Assembly (NCBI GenBank): GCA_937873715.1
Contig: CALMYJ010000008.1
Span: forward strand, 1-64,000
Source: an uncultured Chitinophagaceae bacterium
GTDB lineage: Bacteria > Bacteroidota > Bacteroidia > Chitinophagales > Chitinophagaceae
Length of the DNA stretch: 64,000 bases
Reading direction: 5' to 3'
Of this stretch, positions 28,642 through 40,000 are shown piece by piece; the first letter of the stretch is position 1; each line of letters opens with the position of its first letter. A model generated the notes under the pieces. That model was not told where the DNA came from and made no database searches. It worked only from the letters and a program-made list of their open reading frames with translations. A program made the position numbers and the translations under genes.

Positions 28642-29799
28642 TTATCCCAGCCGGATGCTTCCATCCCCAATTTGCACCCGGTATACTTCGGTAACTATAC
28701 CAAACTCTAACTGGTAAGCCTTTGATATGGTTTGAATCACTTCTTCCACATGCACCTTTTCTACAATGTTGATGGTGCATCCTCCAAAGCCGCCACCCAT
28801 TAGCCTGGCACCGGCAACAGCCGGAATTTGTGCTGCCTGCTCCACCAAAAAATCCAGTTCGGGGCAGCTTACTTTGTACAGCAGGCTAAGCCCCCAGTGT
28901 GTATCATACAGCAGTTTTCCAAACGCAGCAATATCCTGCTCCTGCAATAGCTGTGCTGCCTGTTGGGTACGGGCAATTTCGGCAGTAACATACAGGCAGG
29001 CATGATATACTTCTGACTGCATCAGGTGCCTGCAGGTTTGTACTGCTGCAGCAGCACCTTCCTGCCTGAAAGACTGTATGCCGGTATGTTGTTTTAAAAG
29101 GGCAAGCCCGGCTTCGCACCACTGTCGGCGTTCGTTGTATTCGCCACCCGAAAGCGAATGTTTTACATTGCTGTTAAACAGCACAATGCTGTAGGCATCT
29201 TGCGAAAAAGGCAGGTATTGATGACTGATAGTTTGGCAATCCAGCAGCAGCACAGCATCTTTTTTGCCATGCAGGCTGGCATACATATCCATAATGCCGC
29301 ATTGTACATTCGGAAAATTATGTTCGGCACGCTGGCAAAGCAGCGCAAGCTCCTGGGTATTGTATCCGCAATTAAATATATCGTTAATGGCAAAAGCCAG
29401 TCCGCACTCTACTGCAGCCGATGAACTGAGGCCGGAGCCGGCAGGGATATCCCCGCTAAATACACAGTTAAATCCGGCAATGTTTTTTCCTGCCAGTACA
29501 AATTCGTTTACTACACTCAGGATATAATTCTTCCAGCCTGTGCTTTTGTTAAGGTGATGGATATCGGTATGCAGCCATTCGTTCATATCGGCAGCAAAGC
29601 AATCAATAGCATTGCTGTAATTTTTTTCTACCGCAAAGTATACGCCCTTATCAATAGCAGCAGGCAGTACAAAGCCGTCGTTGTAGTCAATATGTTCGCC
29701 AATAAGGTTAATACGCCCCGGCGAAAAATATAATTGTGGCGTACCGTTAAAATGCTGGCCGAAAACTGAAAGTATTTGAGCGGTTATCAACTGGTTCAT
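28642..29799 (-). CDS. galK: Galactokinase
   Basis: GalK phosphorylates galactose to galactose-1-phosphate, the entry to the Leloir pathway. All GHMP-kinase signatures are present: the galactokinase signature PGRINLIGEHIDYNDG near residue 30, the ATP loop PAGSGLSSSAAVE near 120, and GGGFGGCTIN near the C-terminus. I start at the ATG at 29799 (MNQLITAQILSVFG), giving 385 aa, normal for the family; the open frame upstream to 29982 runs into the divergent regulator gene and lacks family similarity. It is divergent from the HTCS gene (82 bp). Galactose from xyloglucan side chains, released by the GH2 enzyme encoded downstream, is the probable source. Confidence 0.95.
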   Translation of the reverse strand: MNQLITAQILSVFGQHFNGTPQLYFSPGRINLIGEHIDYNDGFVLPAAIDKGVYFAVEKNYSNAIDCFAADMNEWLHTDIHHLNKSTGWKNYILSVVNEFVLAGKNIAGFNCVFSGDIPAGSGLSSSAAVECGLAFAINDIFNCGYNTQELALLCQRAEHNFPNVQCGIMDMYASLHGKKDAVLLLDCQTISHQYLPFSQDAYSIVLFNSNVKHSLSGGEYNERRQWCEAGLALLKQHTGIQSFRQEGAAAAVQTCRHLMQSEVYHACLYVTAEIARTQQAAQLLQEQDIAAFGKLLYDTHWGLSLLYKVSCPELDFLVEQAAQIPAVAGARLMGGGFGGCTINIVEKVHVEEVIQTISKAYQLEFGIVTEVYRVQIGDGSIRLG

Positions 29800-29881
29800 A
29801 CAGATGTTCTGAAAAGAAATAGTGTGCTGCAAAACTGTGTCATATTGTGGTAAGCAACAAATTGATTTTACATTTGTGGCA

Positions 29882-32800
29882 ATGCACAGGTACAGGATAA
29901 TTTTTTTGCTGCTATTTATTGTGGCTGCTGGTATAAAACTACAGGCACAGCAGTACCCTTTTTCGAGGCTCGATATTAGCAACGGTTTGTCAAATAACCA
30001 GGTGAACTGTTTTTATAAAGATAAAAATGGCTTTTTGTGGGTAGGCACCACATCGGGCCTCAATCGCTACAATGGATACGGGTTTACCGTGTTTCGCCAC
30101 AACAGCAGGGATAGTAATTCGCTGTCCGACGACCAGGTAATTAATATCCTTGAAGGCCCCAATGATAAACTGTGGATACAGTACAACGGTACAGACTACA
30201 ATATTTTTGATCTGGCTACCGAAAAATTCCAGCGCAACAGTGCAGCCGAATTGCGGGCATTGGGTATACCGGCCGCATCCACCGTTTCGATACTTAAAAC
30301 AAAAGAGGGCGCTTTTCTTTTTTTAATCAACCAGCAGGCTATATATAAATATGTACCTGCCCATAAAAAAGCGGTAGCCTTATTCCAGGCTAGGCCGGCT
30401 GCTTTTGCCATAACGGCCATAAGGGAAGATAACAACAATAAAATATGGCTGGCATACAGCAACGGTCATTTAGAACAGGTAGATGCCGCCACGGGCATTG
30501 TACTGCAGCATACAGGTATTGCTGAAAATATCTTTGGCAGTACTGTACAGCAGTATTCACTGTTTGTAGATAATGAAAATGAATTGTGGTTATTTGTTGC
30601 CGGTAGTAATGCATCTAAAAACCTGTTGCGGTACAACCCGGCAACAGGGGCATACCAGTACTTTGGTAAGATAGCCGGTACACCACATTTAAACAACAGC
30701 CTGGTGATAGGTATTCAACAGGATAATGCCGGCAGTATCTGGATATGCACCGATCATGGTGGGGTAAATATTTACAATAAAAAAGATAACAGCATCCGCT
30801 ATCTCACCAACGACCCCAATAATAATAAAAGCCTTAGCCAAAACAGTGTTACGGCAGTGTATAAAGATAATACCGGTATCATCTGGCTGGGCACTTACAA
30901 AAAAGGAATCAGCTATTATCACGAAAACATCATCAAATTTCCACTGTACAGGCATAGCCCGGCCGATAAGCAAAGCTTAAGCTACGATGATGTAAACCGC
31001 TTTGTAGAGGATAAAAAAGGCAATATCTGGATTGGTACCAATGGAGGCGGATTAATTTATTTTGACCGATCTGCCAATACCTTCAAGCAATACCTGCATC
31101 AGCCAGGTAATAACAATACCATCAGCTCTAATGTAATTGTTAGTTTATGCCTCGATCATGAAGGTAAGCTGTGGATAGGCAGCTATTTTGGCGGATTGGA
31201 TTGCTATTACAACGGCACGTTTACCCATTACCGTCATGATGTGAATAATCCTTCCAGCATTTCCGACGACAGGATATGGGAGATATTTGAAGATTCAAAA
31301 CAAAACCTTTGGGTAGGTACACTCAGCGCCGGGTTGAATAAACTGAACAGGGCTGCCGGCACCTTCAGCCAGTATCGTTTCGGAACAGCCGATGGCGATT
31401 TAAAATCCAATTATATTGCCGTGCTTTTTGAAGATAAACAACACCGGCTTTGGGTGGGTACTTCCAATGGCATAGATGTGCTGGATATTAACAGTGGTAA
31501 AGCCGTAGCCCACTACGTAACAGAACCAGGCAGCCTCAGTAACAACAATGTGGTAAGTATGCTGCCTGATAGCCGCGGCCTGGTATGGATTGGCACCAGG
31601 GACAGGCTGAATGTACTGAACCCCGTTACCAGGAAGATGCACAGCTTTGGTACCGAACACGGGTTACCGGGCAATACCATATTGAATATACTGGAAGATG
31701 ATAACCATGCCTTATGGATAAGTACTGATAAAGGCCTGTGTAAAATACAGGTGCAGCAAGGCACTGCCGGCTGGCCAGTATCAATTACTACCGAAATATT
31801 TGATGAACTGGATGGACTGCAGGGTACCGAGTTTAACGAAAATGCCGCACTAAAAACCAATACCGGCGAGTTGTTATTTGGCGGTGCCAACGGGTTCAAT
31901 ATTTTTCACTCGGATAAAATTAAATCGGGCAACGCACCATCCGGTCTTGTGCTTACTGGCCTGGAAATATTTAATAAAAAAGTGGCACCCGGCGATACAA
32001 TAGGCAATAGGGTAATACTGGCACAATCACTGTTTAATACCAACCGTATACAACTTCGGTACAACGAAAACATACTGGCTATCGAATTTGCCTGCATCAA
32101 TTTTTTTAACCCCGAAAAAATCAAGTATGCTTACCGGTTAGATGGCTTTAATACCGACTGGGTATACACCGATAGCCGGCTCCGCCGGGCAGTATACACC
32201 AACCTCGACCCCGGCACGTATACCTTTAGGGTACGCTCTACCGGCGAAGACGGGCAATGGGCCGATAATGAAAAAACACTGGTTATTAAAATTGCTCCAC
32301 CTTTCTGGCAAACACCTTTGGCTTACCTGCTGTATGCTCTTTTTGTAAGTGCTGTACTCATTTTTGCCCGAAAAATAATCATCGACAGGGCCCACATGCG
32401 TTTTGAAGTAAAACAGCAGCGCCGGGAGGCCGAAAGAATACAGGAACTGGATGCACTTAAAACCAAATTCTTCACCAATGTAAGTCATGAGTTTCGTACC
32501 CCACTCAGCCTCATCTTATCACCACTGGATGGAATTGTAAAAAACGAAAAAGATGCCGGGCAAAAAAAACAACTGGTACTGGTACAGCGTAATGCCAAGC
32601 GCCTGCTCAACCTGGTAAATCAACTCCTCGATTTCAGGAAGATGGAAGTACAGGAATTTACCCTGCAACTATCCAACGGGGATATTGTAAAATTCACAAA
32701 GGATATTGTGGCTTCTTTTTCTGATATATCCGAAAAAAAGGAAATCAACCTCAGCTTCAACAGTAATACCGGCAGCCTTGAAACATTTTTTGATAAAGAC

Positions 32801-34021
32801 AAACTGGAAAAAATCCTCTTCAATCTTTTATCCAATGCTTTTAAATATACACCGGCAAGAGGCAGCGTATCGCTTGAAATAAATTATGAACCGGGCAGCC
32901 CCGATGTAGTGCTTACCATAAAAGATTCCGGCATTGGTATACCCGCCGAAAGCCTGGATAAAATTTTTGAACGCTACTTTCAGCACCACCTGCCCGGCAA
33001 TATGCACAACTATGGCACAGGTATTGGCCTTGCCATTACCCGGGAATTTGTAAAACTGCATAGCGGCACCATCACGGTAAACAGTGAACCCAATAAGGGT
33101 ACCTGCTTCACCGTTAGTTTACCCCTGCTCAGCGGTATGCCCGATGTATCCGTGAAGGAAACATCGCTGGTGCCTGCTGAAGATACATCGCTGGGTACAG
33201 GCCAGCCGGAAAACGGCATACTGCCACCTGGTATGAAGCTTAAGCCCGACCGAAAAACAATACTGGTGGTGGAAGATAACGAAGACCTCCGCTTTTACCT
33301 GCAGGACAACCTGCAACACAAATACAATGTGGCCGCCTGTGCCGATGGCAGCGAGGGCTGGCGGGTAGTGCAGGAACTGCAGCCCGATTTGGTGGTAAGC
33401 GATATCATGATGCCGCTGATGACAGGCATTGAACTGGCTAAAAAAATTAAAACCAATGCCAGCACATCGCATATCCCGGTAATACTGCTCACGGCAATGT
33501 CGTCGGTAGAAAAGGAACTGGAAGGCTTTGAAGCCGGCTCCAACGATTATATTGCCAAGCCCTTTACTTTCGAAATCCTGGCCTCCCGTATTAAAAGCCT
33601 GCTCACGCTGCAGGAACAAATGCGGCAGCAATATCGAAAGCTGATGGAAATTCATCCTTCGGAAATAGAAGTAACATCGGTGGATGAGGCTTTTATCAAA
33701 AGGGCGATTGAATCGGTGGAGAAAAATATGGACAATCCCGATTTTTCGGTGGAAGAGATGAGCAGCGAATTATTCATGAGCCGGGTATCTTTGTATAAAA
33801 AATTATTATCCCTCACCGGTAAATCACCCGTAGAATTTATCCGGGTGCTCCGGCTAAAACGTGCCGCACAGTTACTGTCAAAAAGCCAGCATACGGTAGC
33901 AGAAGTTGCTTACGAAGTGGGCTTTAATAATCCCAAACTGTTTTCAAAATATTTTAAGGAAGAATACCAGCTTACCCCATCGGCCTACCAGGCCAGCCAA
34001 AAAGCTAATCCTCCTGTTTAA
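29882..34021 (+). CDS. Hybrid two-component system sensor-regulator (HTCS)
   Basis: A 1379-residue one-protein two-component regulator. Start at 29882 gives a signal peptide (MHRYRIIFLLLF to LQAQ). The periplasmic part has about 14 two-component-regulator propeller repeats (e.g. DKNGFLWVGTTSGLNRY, GNIWIGTNGGGL) up to about residue 690, then a Y_Y_Y domain ending in TYTFRVRSTGEDG. One membrane helix lies near residue 810. The cytoplasm holds HisKA (His in VSHEFRTPL, about 867), HATPase (DSGIGIP), a receiver domain (Asp in VVSDIMMP, about 1173) and a C-terminal AraC HTH. HTCS proteins bind oligosaccharides directly and activate the adjacent locus. Here the GH31-susC locus follows in the same direction, so it is the predicted xyloglucan sensor. 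Confidence 0.95.
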   Translation: MHRYRIIFLLLFIVAAGIKLQAQQYPFSRLDISNGLSNNQVNCFYKDKNGFLWVGTTSGLNRYNGYGFTVFRHNSRDSNSLSDDQVINILEGPNDKLWIQYNGTDYNIFDLATEKFQRNSAAELRALGIPAASTVSILKTKEGAFLFLINQQAIYKYVPAHKKAVALFQARPAAFAITAIREDNNNKIWLAYSNGHLEQVDAATGIVLQHTGIAENIFGSTVQQYSLFVDNENELWLFVAGSNASKNLLRYNPATGAYQYFGKIAGTPHLNNSLVIGIQQDNAGSIWICTDHGGVNIYNKKDNSIRYLTNDPNNNKSLSQNSVTAVYKDNTGIIWLGTYKKGISYYHENIIKFPLYRHSPADKQSLSYDDVNRFVEDKKGNIWIGTNGGGLIYFDRSANTFKQYLHQPGNNNTISSNVIVSLCLDHEGKLWIGSYFGGLDCYYNGTFTHYRHDVNNPSSISDDRIWEIFEDSKQNLWVGTLSAGLNKLNRAAGTFSQYRFGTADGDLKSNYIAVLFEDKQHRLWVGTSNGIDVLDINSGKAVAHYVTEPGSLSNNNVVSMLPDSRGLVWIGTRDRLNVLNPVTRKMHSFGTEHGLPGNTILNILEDDNHALWISTDKGLCKIQVQQGTAGWPVSITTEIFDELDGLQGTEFNENAALKTNTGELLFGGANGFNIFHSDKIKSGNAPSGLVLTGLEIFNKKVAPGDTIGNRVILAQSLFNTNRIQLRYNENILAIEFACINFFNPEKIKYAYRLDGFNTDWVYTDSRLRRAVYTNLDPGTYTFRVRSTGEDGQWADNEKTLVIKIAPPFWQTPLAYLLYALFVSAVLIFARKIIIDRAHMRFEVKQQRREAERIQELDALKTKFFTNVSHEFRTPLSLILSPLDGIVKNEKDAGQKKQLVLVQRNAKRLLNLVNQLLDFRKMEVQEFTLQLSNGDIVKFTKDIVASFSDISEKKEINLSFNSNTGSLETFFDKDKLEKILFNLLSNAFKYTPARGSVSLEINYEPGSPDVVLTIKDSGIGIPAESLDKIFERYFQHHLPGNMHNYGTGIGLAITREFVKLHSGTITVNSEPNKGTCFTVSLPLLSGMPDVSVKETSLVPAEDTSLGTGQPENGILPPGMKLKPDRKTILVVEDNEDLRFYLQDNLQHKYNVAACADGSEGWRVVQELQPDLVVSDIMMPLMTGIELAKKIKTNASTSHIPVILLTAMSSVEKELEGFEAGSNDYIAKPFTFEILASRIKSLLTLQEQMRQQYRKLMEIHPSEIEVTSVDEAFIKRAIESVEKNMDNPDFSVEEMSSELFMSRVSLYKKLLSLTGKSPVEFIRVLRLKRAAQLLSKSQHTVAEVAYEVGFNNPKLFSKYFKEEYQLTPSAYQASQKANPPV

Positions 34022-34219
34022 AGTTTTACATCCTGGGCACAGCAGTAGCTGCTTTGTAAAGCAGGGGGTATCCATTTGTTTAGTATAGCAGCATTTGCCC
34101 CAAAATATACCGGCAATTAACATTTCAAACCCCAAACGTAAACATAACAGTACCCTGTTTCGATCAGTGGCAGTGTAACTTCAATCCAGATTTTAAACGA
34201 TTGAACTAAACTTCTGCTG

Positions 34220-37060
34220 ATGAAAAGATTGCTTGTATGTAGCTGCCTTTCAATTTCATTTTTATTTGCAAGCGCTTCGGATACCCCGGCGCATTATATT
34301 AAAACAGATGATGGTGTCATCATCACCCCAGTGCCGGAATTAGCCGGCAACAGCCAGGCGGTAAAACTGCAGGTAATAGCCGATAATATTATACGGGTAA
34401 TTGCCACCCCACACAAGCAGCCCAATACTTCATTTAGTTTGAGCAACAATTTGCGTCCGGGACAACTGCCTCAATGGCAGTTAGAAGAGCAGGGAACGGA
34501 TAAGCTGGTATTAAAAACAAGCCGGCTTACAGTTATTGCCGATGTACCTACCGGCACCCTTTCATTTTACGATGCCTCAGGAAAGCCAATTGTTAGTGAA
34601 AAAAAGATGGGCCGCAGGCTTTTGCCCGTGGTACATGAGGGTAAACGCTCTTATAACATTGAGCAGGTATTTGAATTAAAGGCCGACGATGCCATCTATG
34701 GCCTTGGCCAGCACCAGGATGGCCTCATGGATTACAGGGGCAACCAGGTACTCCTGTTTCAAAATAACACAGAGGTAGCTGTACCATTTATATTGTCAAA
34801 TAATAATTACGGCATCCTGTGGGAAAATAGCTCTATCACCAGGGCAGGCGATATAAGGCCTTATAAATTATTAAATGCCCTGCAGTTGTTTGATCAAAAT
34901 GGTGAAGCAGGATGGCTCACAGCTTCTTATTATAATAGCACTAAAAGTACAATACCTGATTTGCAGCGTGCCGAGTCGGATATAAGCTGCGAATATCTTG
35001 GTGATTCAAAAATTATTTTACCGGCTGCCTTTAAGCCCGAAACGGGTAAGGTAATATGGAAAGGCAGTATTGCCTCCGGCCTGGAAGGTGTACATAAGCT
35101 ACGCTTTACCTATGGTGGATATATCAAAGTGTGGATTGATGGTAAACTGGTGTTAGATCGCTGGCGCCAGTGCTGGAACCCCGCTTCGGCTATTGCCGAC
35201 TTCCAGTTTCAGAAAAATAAAAAATATACCATCCTGATAGACTGGATACCTGATGGTGGCGAATCTTATATCAGCTTCAAATGGCAGGAACCCATTGCCG
35301 AAACAAATAAAAACAACTTTGGCTTTTCATCCGAAGCCGGCGCCCAGGAAGAATATTACATCATTACCGGCAATAACATGGATGATGTGATTGCCGGCTA
35401 CCGCCAGCTTACCGGTAAAGTACCCATGCTGCCCTTATGGGCCTATGGCTTTTGGCAAAGCCGGGAAAGATATAAAACCCAGGATGAAGTACTCGGTACC
35501 GTTAGTGAATTCCGGAAGCGAAAAATTCCACTCGATAATATTGTACTGGACTGGAACTACTGGAAACAAAACGAATGGGGCAGCCAGGAGTTTGACCCTG
35601 CCCGTTTCCCCAATCCTGATAGCATGATTCAGGTTTTGCACAAAAAGTACAATACGCATTTCATGATTTCGGTATGGCCTAAATTTTATGAAGGCATTAA
35701 AGCTTATAATGAATTTGATAAAAAGGGCTGGCTATACAAACGCAATATTGCCGAGCGCCAGCGGGATTGGATTGGCGATGGTTATGTATCTACTTTTTAC
35801 GATCCCTTTAATGAAGCAGCCCGTAAAGGTTTTTGGAATTTACTAAATGAAAAACTATATAATAAAGGCGTGGATGCCTGGTGGATGGATGCCAGCGAAC
35901 CGGATATACTTTCGAACGTAAGCCCGGAAAAAAGAAAGGAACAAATGTATCCCTTAGCTGCTGGTATTACTGCAGAATACTTAAATGCGTACCCTCTTGA
36001 AAACGCCAAAGGCATATACGAAGGTCAGCGGGCTACCAACCCCAACAAAAGGGTGTTTATACTTACCCGTTCAGCCTTTAGCGGTATGCAGCGTTATGCC
36101 ACCGTTACCTGGAGTGGCGATATATCTTCCAACTGGCATGATATGCAGTTGCAGATAGCCGCCGGTGTAAATTTTTCCATGTCTGGCCAGCCTTACTGGA
36201 CCATGGATGCCGGTGGCTTTGCCGTAGAAAAAAGATTTGAAAAACCCAATGCCGCCGATTTGGAAGAGTGGCGGGAACTCACCAGCAGGTGGTGCCAGTT
36301 TGCAGCATTTGTACCAATGTTCAGGGTGCATGGGCAGTTTCCCTACAGGGAGATTTATAACACGGCTCCCGAAAATCATCCGGCATACCAAAGCATACTG
36401 TATTATATTAAACTGCGTTATCGTATGCTGCCCTATATCTATACACTGGCGGCCAAAGCCAGCTTCCAGGACTATACCCTTATGCGTGGCCTTGCCATGG
36501 ATTTTCCTGCGGATAAAAATGTAAACAATATTGCCACACAATACATGTTTGGTCCATCCCTGCTGGTAAACCCGGTAACTGCATTTAAGGCAACTAACAG
36601 GCAGGTGTACCTCCCTGCCGGCCAGGGCTGGTACGATTTTTATACCGGCAGGTATTTTGCCGGCGGGCAAACCATCACGGCAGATGCCCCATACCAACGT
36701 ATCCCCTTATTTGTAAAAGAAGGCAGTATCCTGCCCCTTGGCCCCGAACTGCAATACACTACCGAGAAAAAAGCAGATACCATTACACTATGCGTTTACC
36801 CCGGCAGCGATGCTTCCTTTACCTTATATGAAGATGAAGGCACCAGTTACAATTATGAAAAAGGGGAGTACAGCACTATCGATTTTACCTACACCGAAAA
36901 AAATAAAACACTTACCGTGGCCGAAAGAAAAGGCAGTTTTCCGGGCATGCTGTTAAAGAGAGTTTTTAAGGTTCAATACATAAGTAAGAAAGGAACAGCA
37001 ACAGGCAAACCTCAAATGATAAATTATACTGGCAAAGCAAAAACTATTTCAATAAAGTAA
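34220..37060 (+). CDS. GH31 alpha-xylosidase with inserted PA14 domain
   Basis: The 946-residue enzyme has a signal peptide (KRLLVCSCLSISFLFASA), an N-terminal GH31 beta-sandwich with YGLGQHQDGLMDYRG, a PA14 insertion at about 267-357 (KVIWKGSIASGLEG to ESYISFKWQE), then the barrel. The nucleophile Asp is in WWMDASEPD (about 557) and the acid/base Asp in WSGDISSNW (about 633). A PA14 insert in GH31 is known from xyloglucan-specific alpha-xylosidases such as CjXyl31A and BoGH31A, where it helps bind longer oligosaccharides. It leads the operon-like run into susC (36 bp). Alpha-glucosidase or transglucosidase activity is the alternative. Confidence 0.92.
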   Translation: MKRLLVCSCLSISFLFASASDTPAHYIKTDDGVIITPVPELAGNSQAVKLQVIADNIIRVIATPHKQPNTSFSLSNNLRPGQLPQWQLEEQGTDKLVLKTSRLTVIADVPTGTLSFYDASGKPIVSEKKMGRRLLPVVHEGKRSYNIEQVFELKADDAIYGLGQHQDGLMDYRGNQVLLFQNNTEVAVPFILSNNNYGILWENSSITRAGDIRPYKLLNALQLFDQNGEAGWLTASYYNSTKSTIPDLQRAESDISCEYLGDSKIILPAAFKPETGKVIWKGSIASGLEGVHKLRFTYGGYIKVWIDGKLVLDRWRQCWNPASAIADFQFQKNKKYTILIDWIPDGGESYISFKWQEPIAETNKNNFGFSSEAGAQEEYYIITGNNMDDVIAGYRQLTGKVPMLPLWAYGFWQSRERYKTQDEVLGTVSEFRKRKIPLDNIVLDWNYWKQNEWGSQEFDPARFPNPDSMIQVLHKKYNTHFMISVWPKFYEGIKAYNEFDKKGWLYKRNIAERQRDWIGDGYVSTFYDPFNEAARKGFWNLLNEKLYNKGVDAWWMDASEPDILSNVSPEKRKEQMYPLAAGITAEYLNAYPLENAKGIYEGQRATNPNKRVFILTRSAFSGMQRYATVTWSGDISSNWHDMQLQIAAGVNFSMSGQPYWTMDAGGFAVEKRFEKPNAADLEEWRELTSRWCQFAAFVPMFRVHGQFPYREIYNTAPENHPAYQSILYYIKLRYRMLPYIYTLAAKASFQDYTLMRGLAMDFPADKNVNNIATQYMFGPSLLVNPVTAFKATNRQVYLPAGQGWYDFYTGRYFAGGQTITADAPYQRIPLFVKEGSILPLGPELQYTTEKKADTITLCVYPGSDASFTLYEDEGTSYNYEKGEYSTIDFTYTEKNKTLTVAERKGSFPGMLLKRVFKVQYISKKGTATGKPQMINYTGKAKTISIK

Positions 37061-37096
37061 TTCCAACTTTTTTTATCAAAACCAAACGCTTGATGT

Positions 37097-40000
37097 ATGA
37101 AAAAAACCCAAACGCCTTTATTGCATAAAGTACCCTTATGGTGCTTTATACTCACCCTGATTTTGTGCAACACTGCTTTTGCACAAAATATAATTATTGC
37201 AGGCCTGGTATCCGATCAAAAAAGCGGGGCACCCTTATCAGGTGCTTCTGTAACGGTAAAGGGTACTACCAAAACTGTTGCTACAAATGATGCCGGCAGT
37301 TATACCATCGAAGCATCGCCTGCCGATGTGCTGGTAATTACCTATGCCGGCCGCATTGCTAAAGAAGTTAAAGTAGGCAATGCCAAACAATTGAATGTGC
37401 AGCTTGCAGAAGATATTGGCCGTATGGAAGAAGTGGTGGTAATAGGGTACGGCACACAAAAGAAAAAACTGCTAACCGGTGCCAACCTGCAGGTAAAGGG
37501 CGATGATATTGCCAAGCAGAGCACCACCAATGTATTGCAGGGCCTCCAGGGCCAGGCGCCCGGTGTACAAATTACTACTTCATCCGGCCAGCCGGGCTCC
37601 GGGCTAAATGTGGTTATTAGAGGTAAGGGCACCATCAACAATTACAGCCCTTTGTACATTGTGGATGGCGTATATACCGGCGATATTGCTTACCTCAATC
37701 CCGCCGATATAGAATCTATAGATGTATTGAAAGATGCAGCCTCTGCTGCCATATACGGTTCACAGGCTGCAAATGGTGTAGTGCTGGTAACTACACGCCA
37801 GGGTAAAACCGGCCAGTCGGCCAAAGTAACACTCGATGCTTTTTATGGCTGGCAAAATGCACCTCGAAAAGCACAGTTGCTGGATGCAAAGCAATACGCC
37901 ACCATTATGAATGAAGCTGCTGTTAACTCCGGCAAAAATCCTTATTTCACCAACAACGAGATAGCCAACCTGCCGGTAAATACCAACTGGCTGGATGAAA
38001 TGTTTGTAAACAATGCCCCCACGCAAAACTATGTATTGGGGGTGCAGGGTGGCAGCGCTGCTACAGTTTACTCTTTATCTGTGGGCTATACCGGTCAGGC
38101 AGGTATTGTTGGCGGCAAAGGTTTGTCCAACTTTGAGCGCTACACTTTTCGGCTCAATACAGAGCATAGCTTGTATAATAAAGTGATTAAAATAGGCCAG
38201 CACCTTACTTATACCGACCAGAAAAATAATGGCATAGGCGTTGGCGGTATTTACAGCAACACACTGCGAAGTGCTTTTGGGGTAAGCCCATTTGTACCGA
38301 TGTATGATGCCAACGGCAATTTTTACGACAACAGTAACTCCACCTGGAATCCCGGCGAAGCCAATCCTTATGCCGAGATGTATTACAACAACCAGAACAG
38401 GAATAATAACCAGCGCCTGTTTGGAGATGCTTATGTATTAATAGAACCCATCAAGGGGCTCAGGTGGCGTTCCAGCATTGGGGTTAATTATGGATTTAAT
38501 GAGGGGCGTTCTTATACACCTATCTATAAACTCTCTGTGTATTCATTCAATGATAATACCCGTGTTTTTCAAAGCATGGGCCGCAACCGCAGCCTGCAAT
38601 ATGATAACCTCCTCAGCTATAGTTTTAATGTGAAAGAAGATCACAGCTTTGATGTAATGGCCGGTACTACCGCTATTAAATCTGTTGGCTCTGGCATTTG
38701 GGGTGGCAACCGGGACCTGGTTTTTTCCGGCATTAACTATGCCTGGCTAACCAATGCCACCAACAGGGACGGTGCTAATATCAGCATCGGTGGCTCGCCT
38801 TACGAGGAATCATTGTTATCCTATTTCGGCAGGTTGCAATACAATTACAAGGAGAAATATTTGTTTAATGCCACTTTCCGTGCCGATGGCTCATCCAAAT
38901 TTGCACCAGGACATCGCTGGGGTTACTTCCCATCAGTATCTGCAGGCTGGGTATTGTCTAAAGAAGATTTTATGGTAAACAACAGCCTGTTTAATTTTTT
39001 CAAACTGCGTGCAAGCTGGGGCCAGGTGGGCAACCAGAGTATTGCCGGTAACCAGTTTTTGGCTCCCATTTCATTCAATAATACCAATTACACTTTTGGC
39101 AACCAGGAGGGCGTGCTTACTTCAGGCGCTTTCCCCAGCAGGCTGGGCAACCCTGCCATCAAATGGGAAACTTCTGAGCAGTTGAATATTGGATTTGATG
39201 CCACGATCAAAGGCAAACTGAATATCAATTTCGATTACTATATCAAGAATACGAAAGACTGGCTGCTTGTGGCGCCGGTGCCGGCTACAGCAGGCGCCGA
39301 TGCACCCTTTATCAATGGTGGCGATGTAAAAAATACAGGGTTGGAACTGGCACTGTCTTACCGCAGCAATTTTGGCAAGTTTAATTATAGTATAGGCCTT
39401 AATGGTGCGTATAATAAAAATACTGTTGGCAGTATTCCCACACCCGATCAAACCATACATGGCAATACCAATTCGCTGTACAACAACTCCGGCGAATTTT
39501 ACAGGGCACAAAACGGTTTTCCTGTTGGTTATTTCTGGGGTTTAAAAACCGATGGTGTGTTTCAGTCGGAAGCCGAGCTGGCTGCTTACGCAAAAAATGG
39601 TGTAAAAATTCAGCCTAATGCTGCACCCGGTGATGTACGTTATATAGACCTCAACAATGATGGTGTAATTAATGATGCCGATCGCACCCTTATTGGCAAC
39701 CCAAATCCTGATTTTACTTTCGGATTCACACTGGCAGCCGATTACAAAGGTTTTGATATCTCCATACTGGCCTCGGGTGTTGCCGGTAACGAACTGGTGC
39801 AATCCTGGCGCAACCATGCCGATGCCAAAGCCAATTATTCTGCGGCTATACTTGACCGTTGGCATGGCCCCGGTTCCTCTAACCGTATCCCAAGGGTAAC
39901 AGAAGATAACCGCAACTGGACACAGTTCTCCGACCTGTATATCCACAAAGGCGACTTCCTGCGTATCAACAATATTACCCTCGGCTATGATTTTTCAAAA

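Noticed and set aside
29800..29982. N-terminal extension of galactokinase to 29982
   Set aside because: It would overlap the divergent HTCS gene and shows no galactokinase similarity; the ATG at 29799 gives the normal family length.
33119..33655. 178-codon reverse-strand frame inside the HTCS gene
   Set aside because: Shadow frame opposite the receiver-domain coding sequence, with no domain of its own.
34049..34064. CTGCTTT/AAAGCAG hairpin as HTCS terminator
   Set aside because: Loop of two bases and followed by G-rich sequence rather than T.
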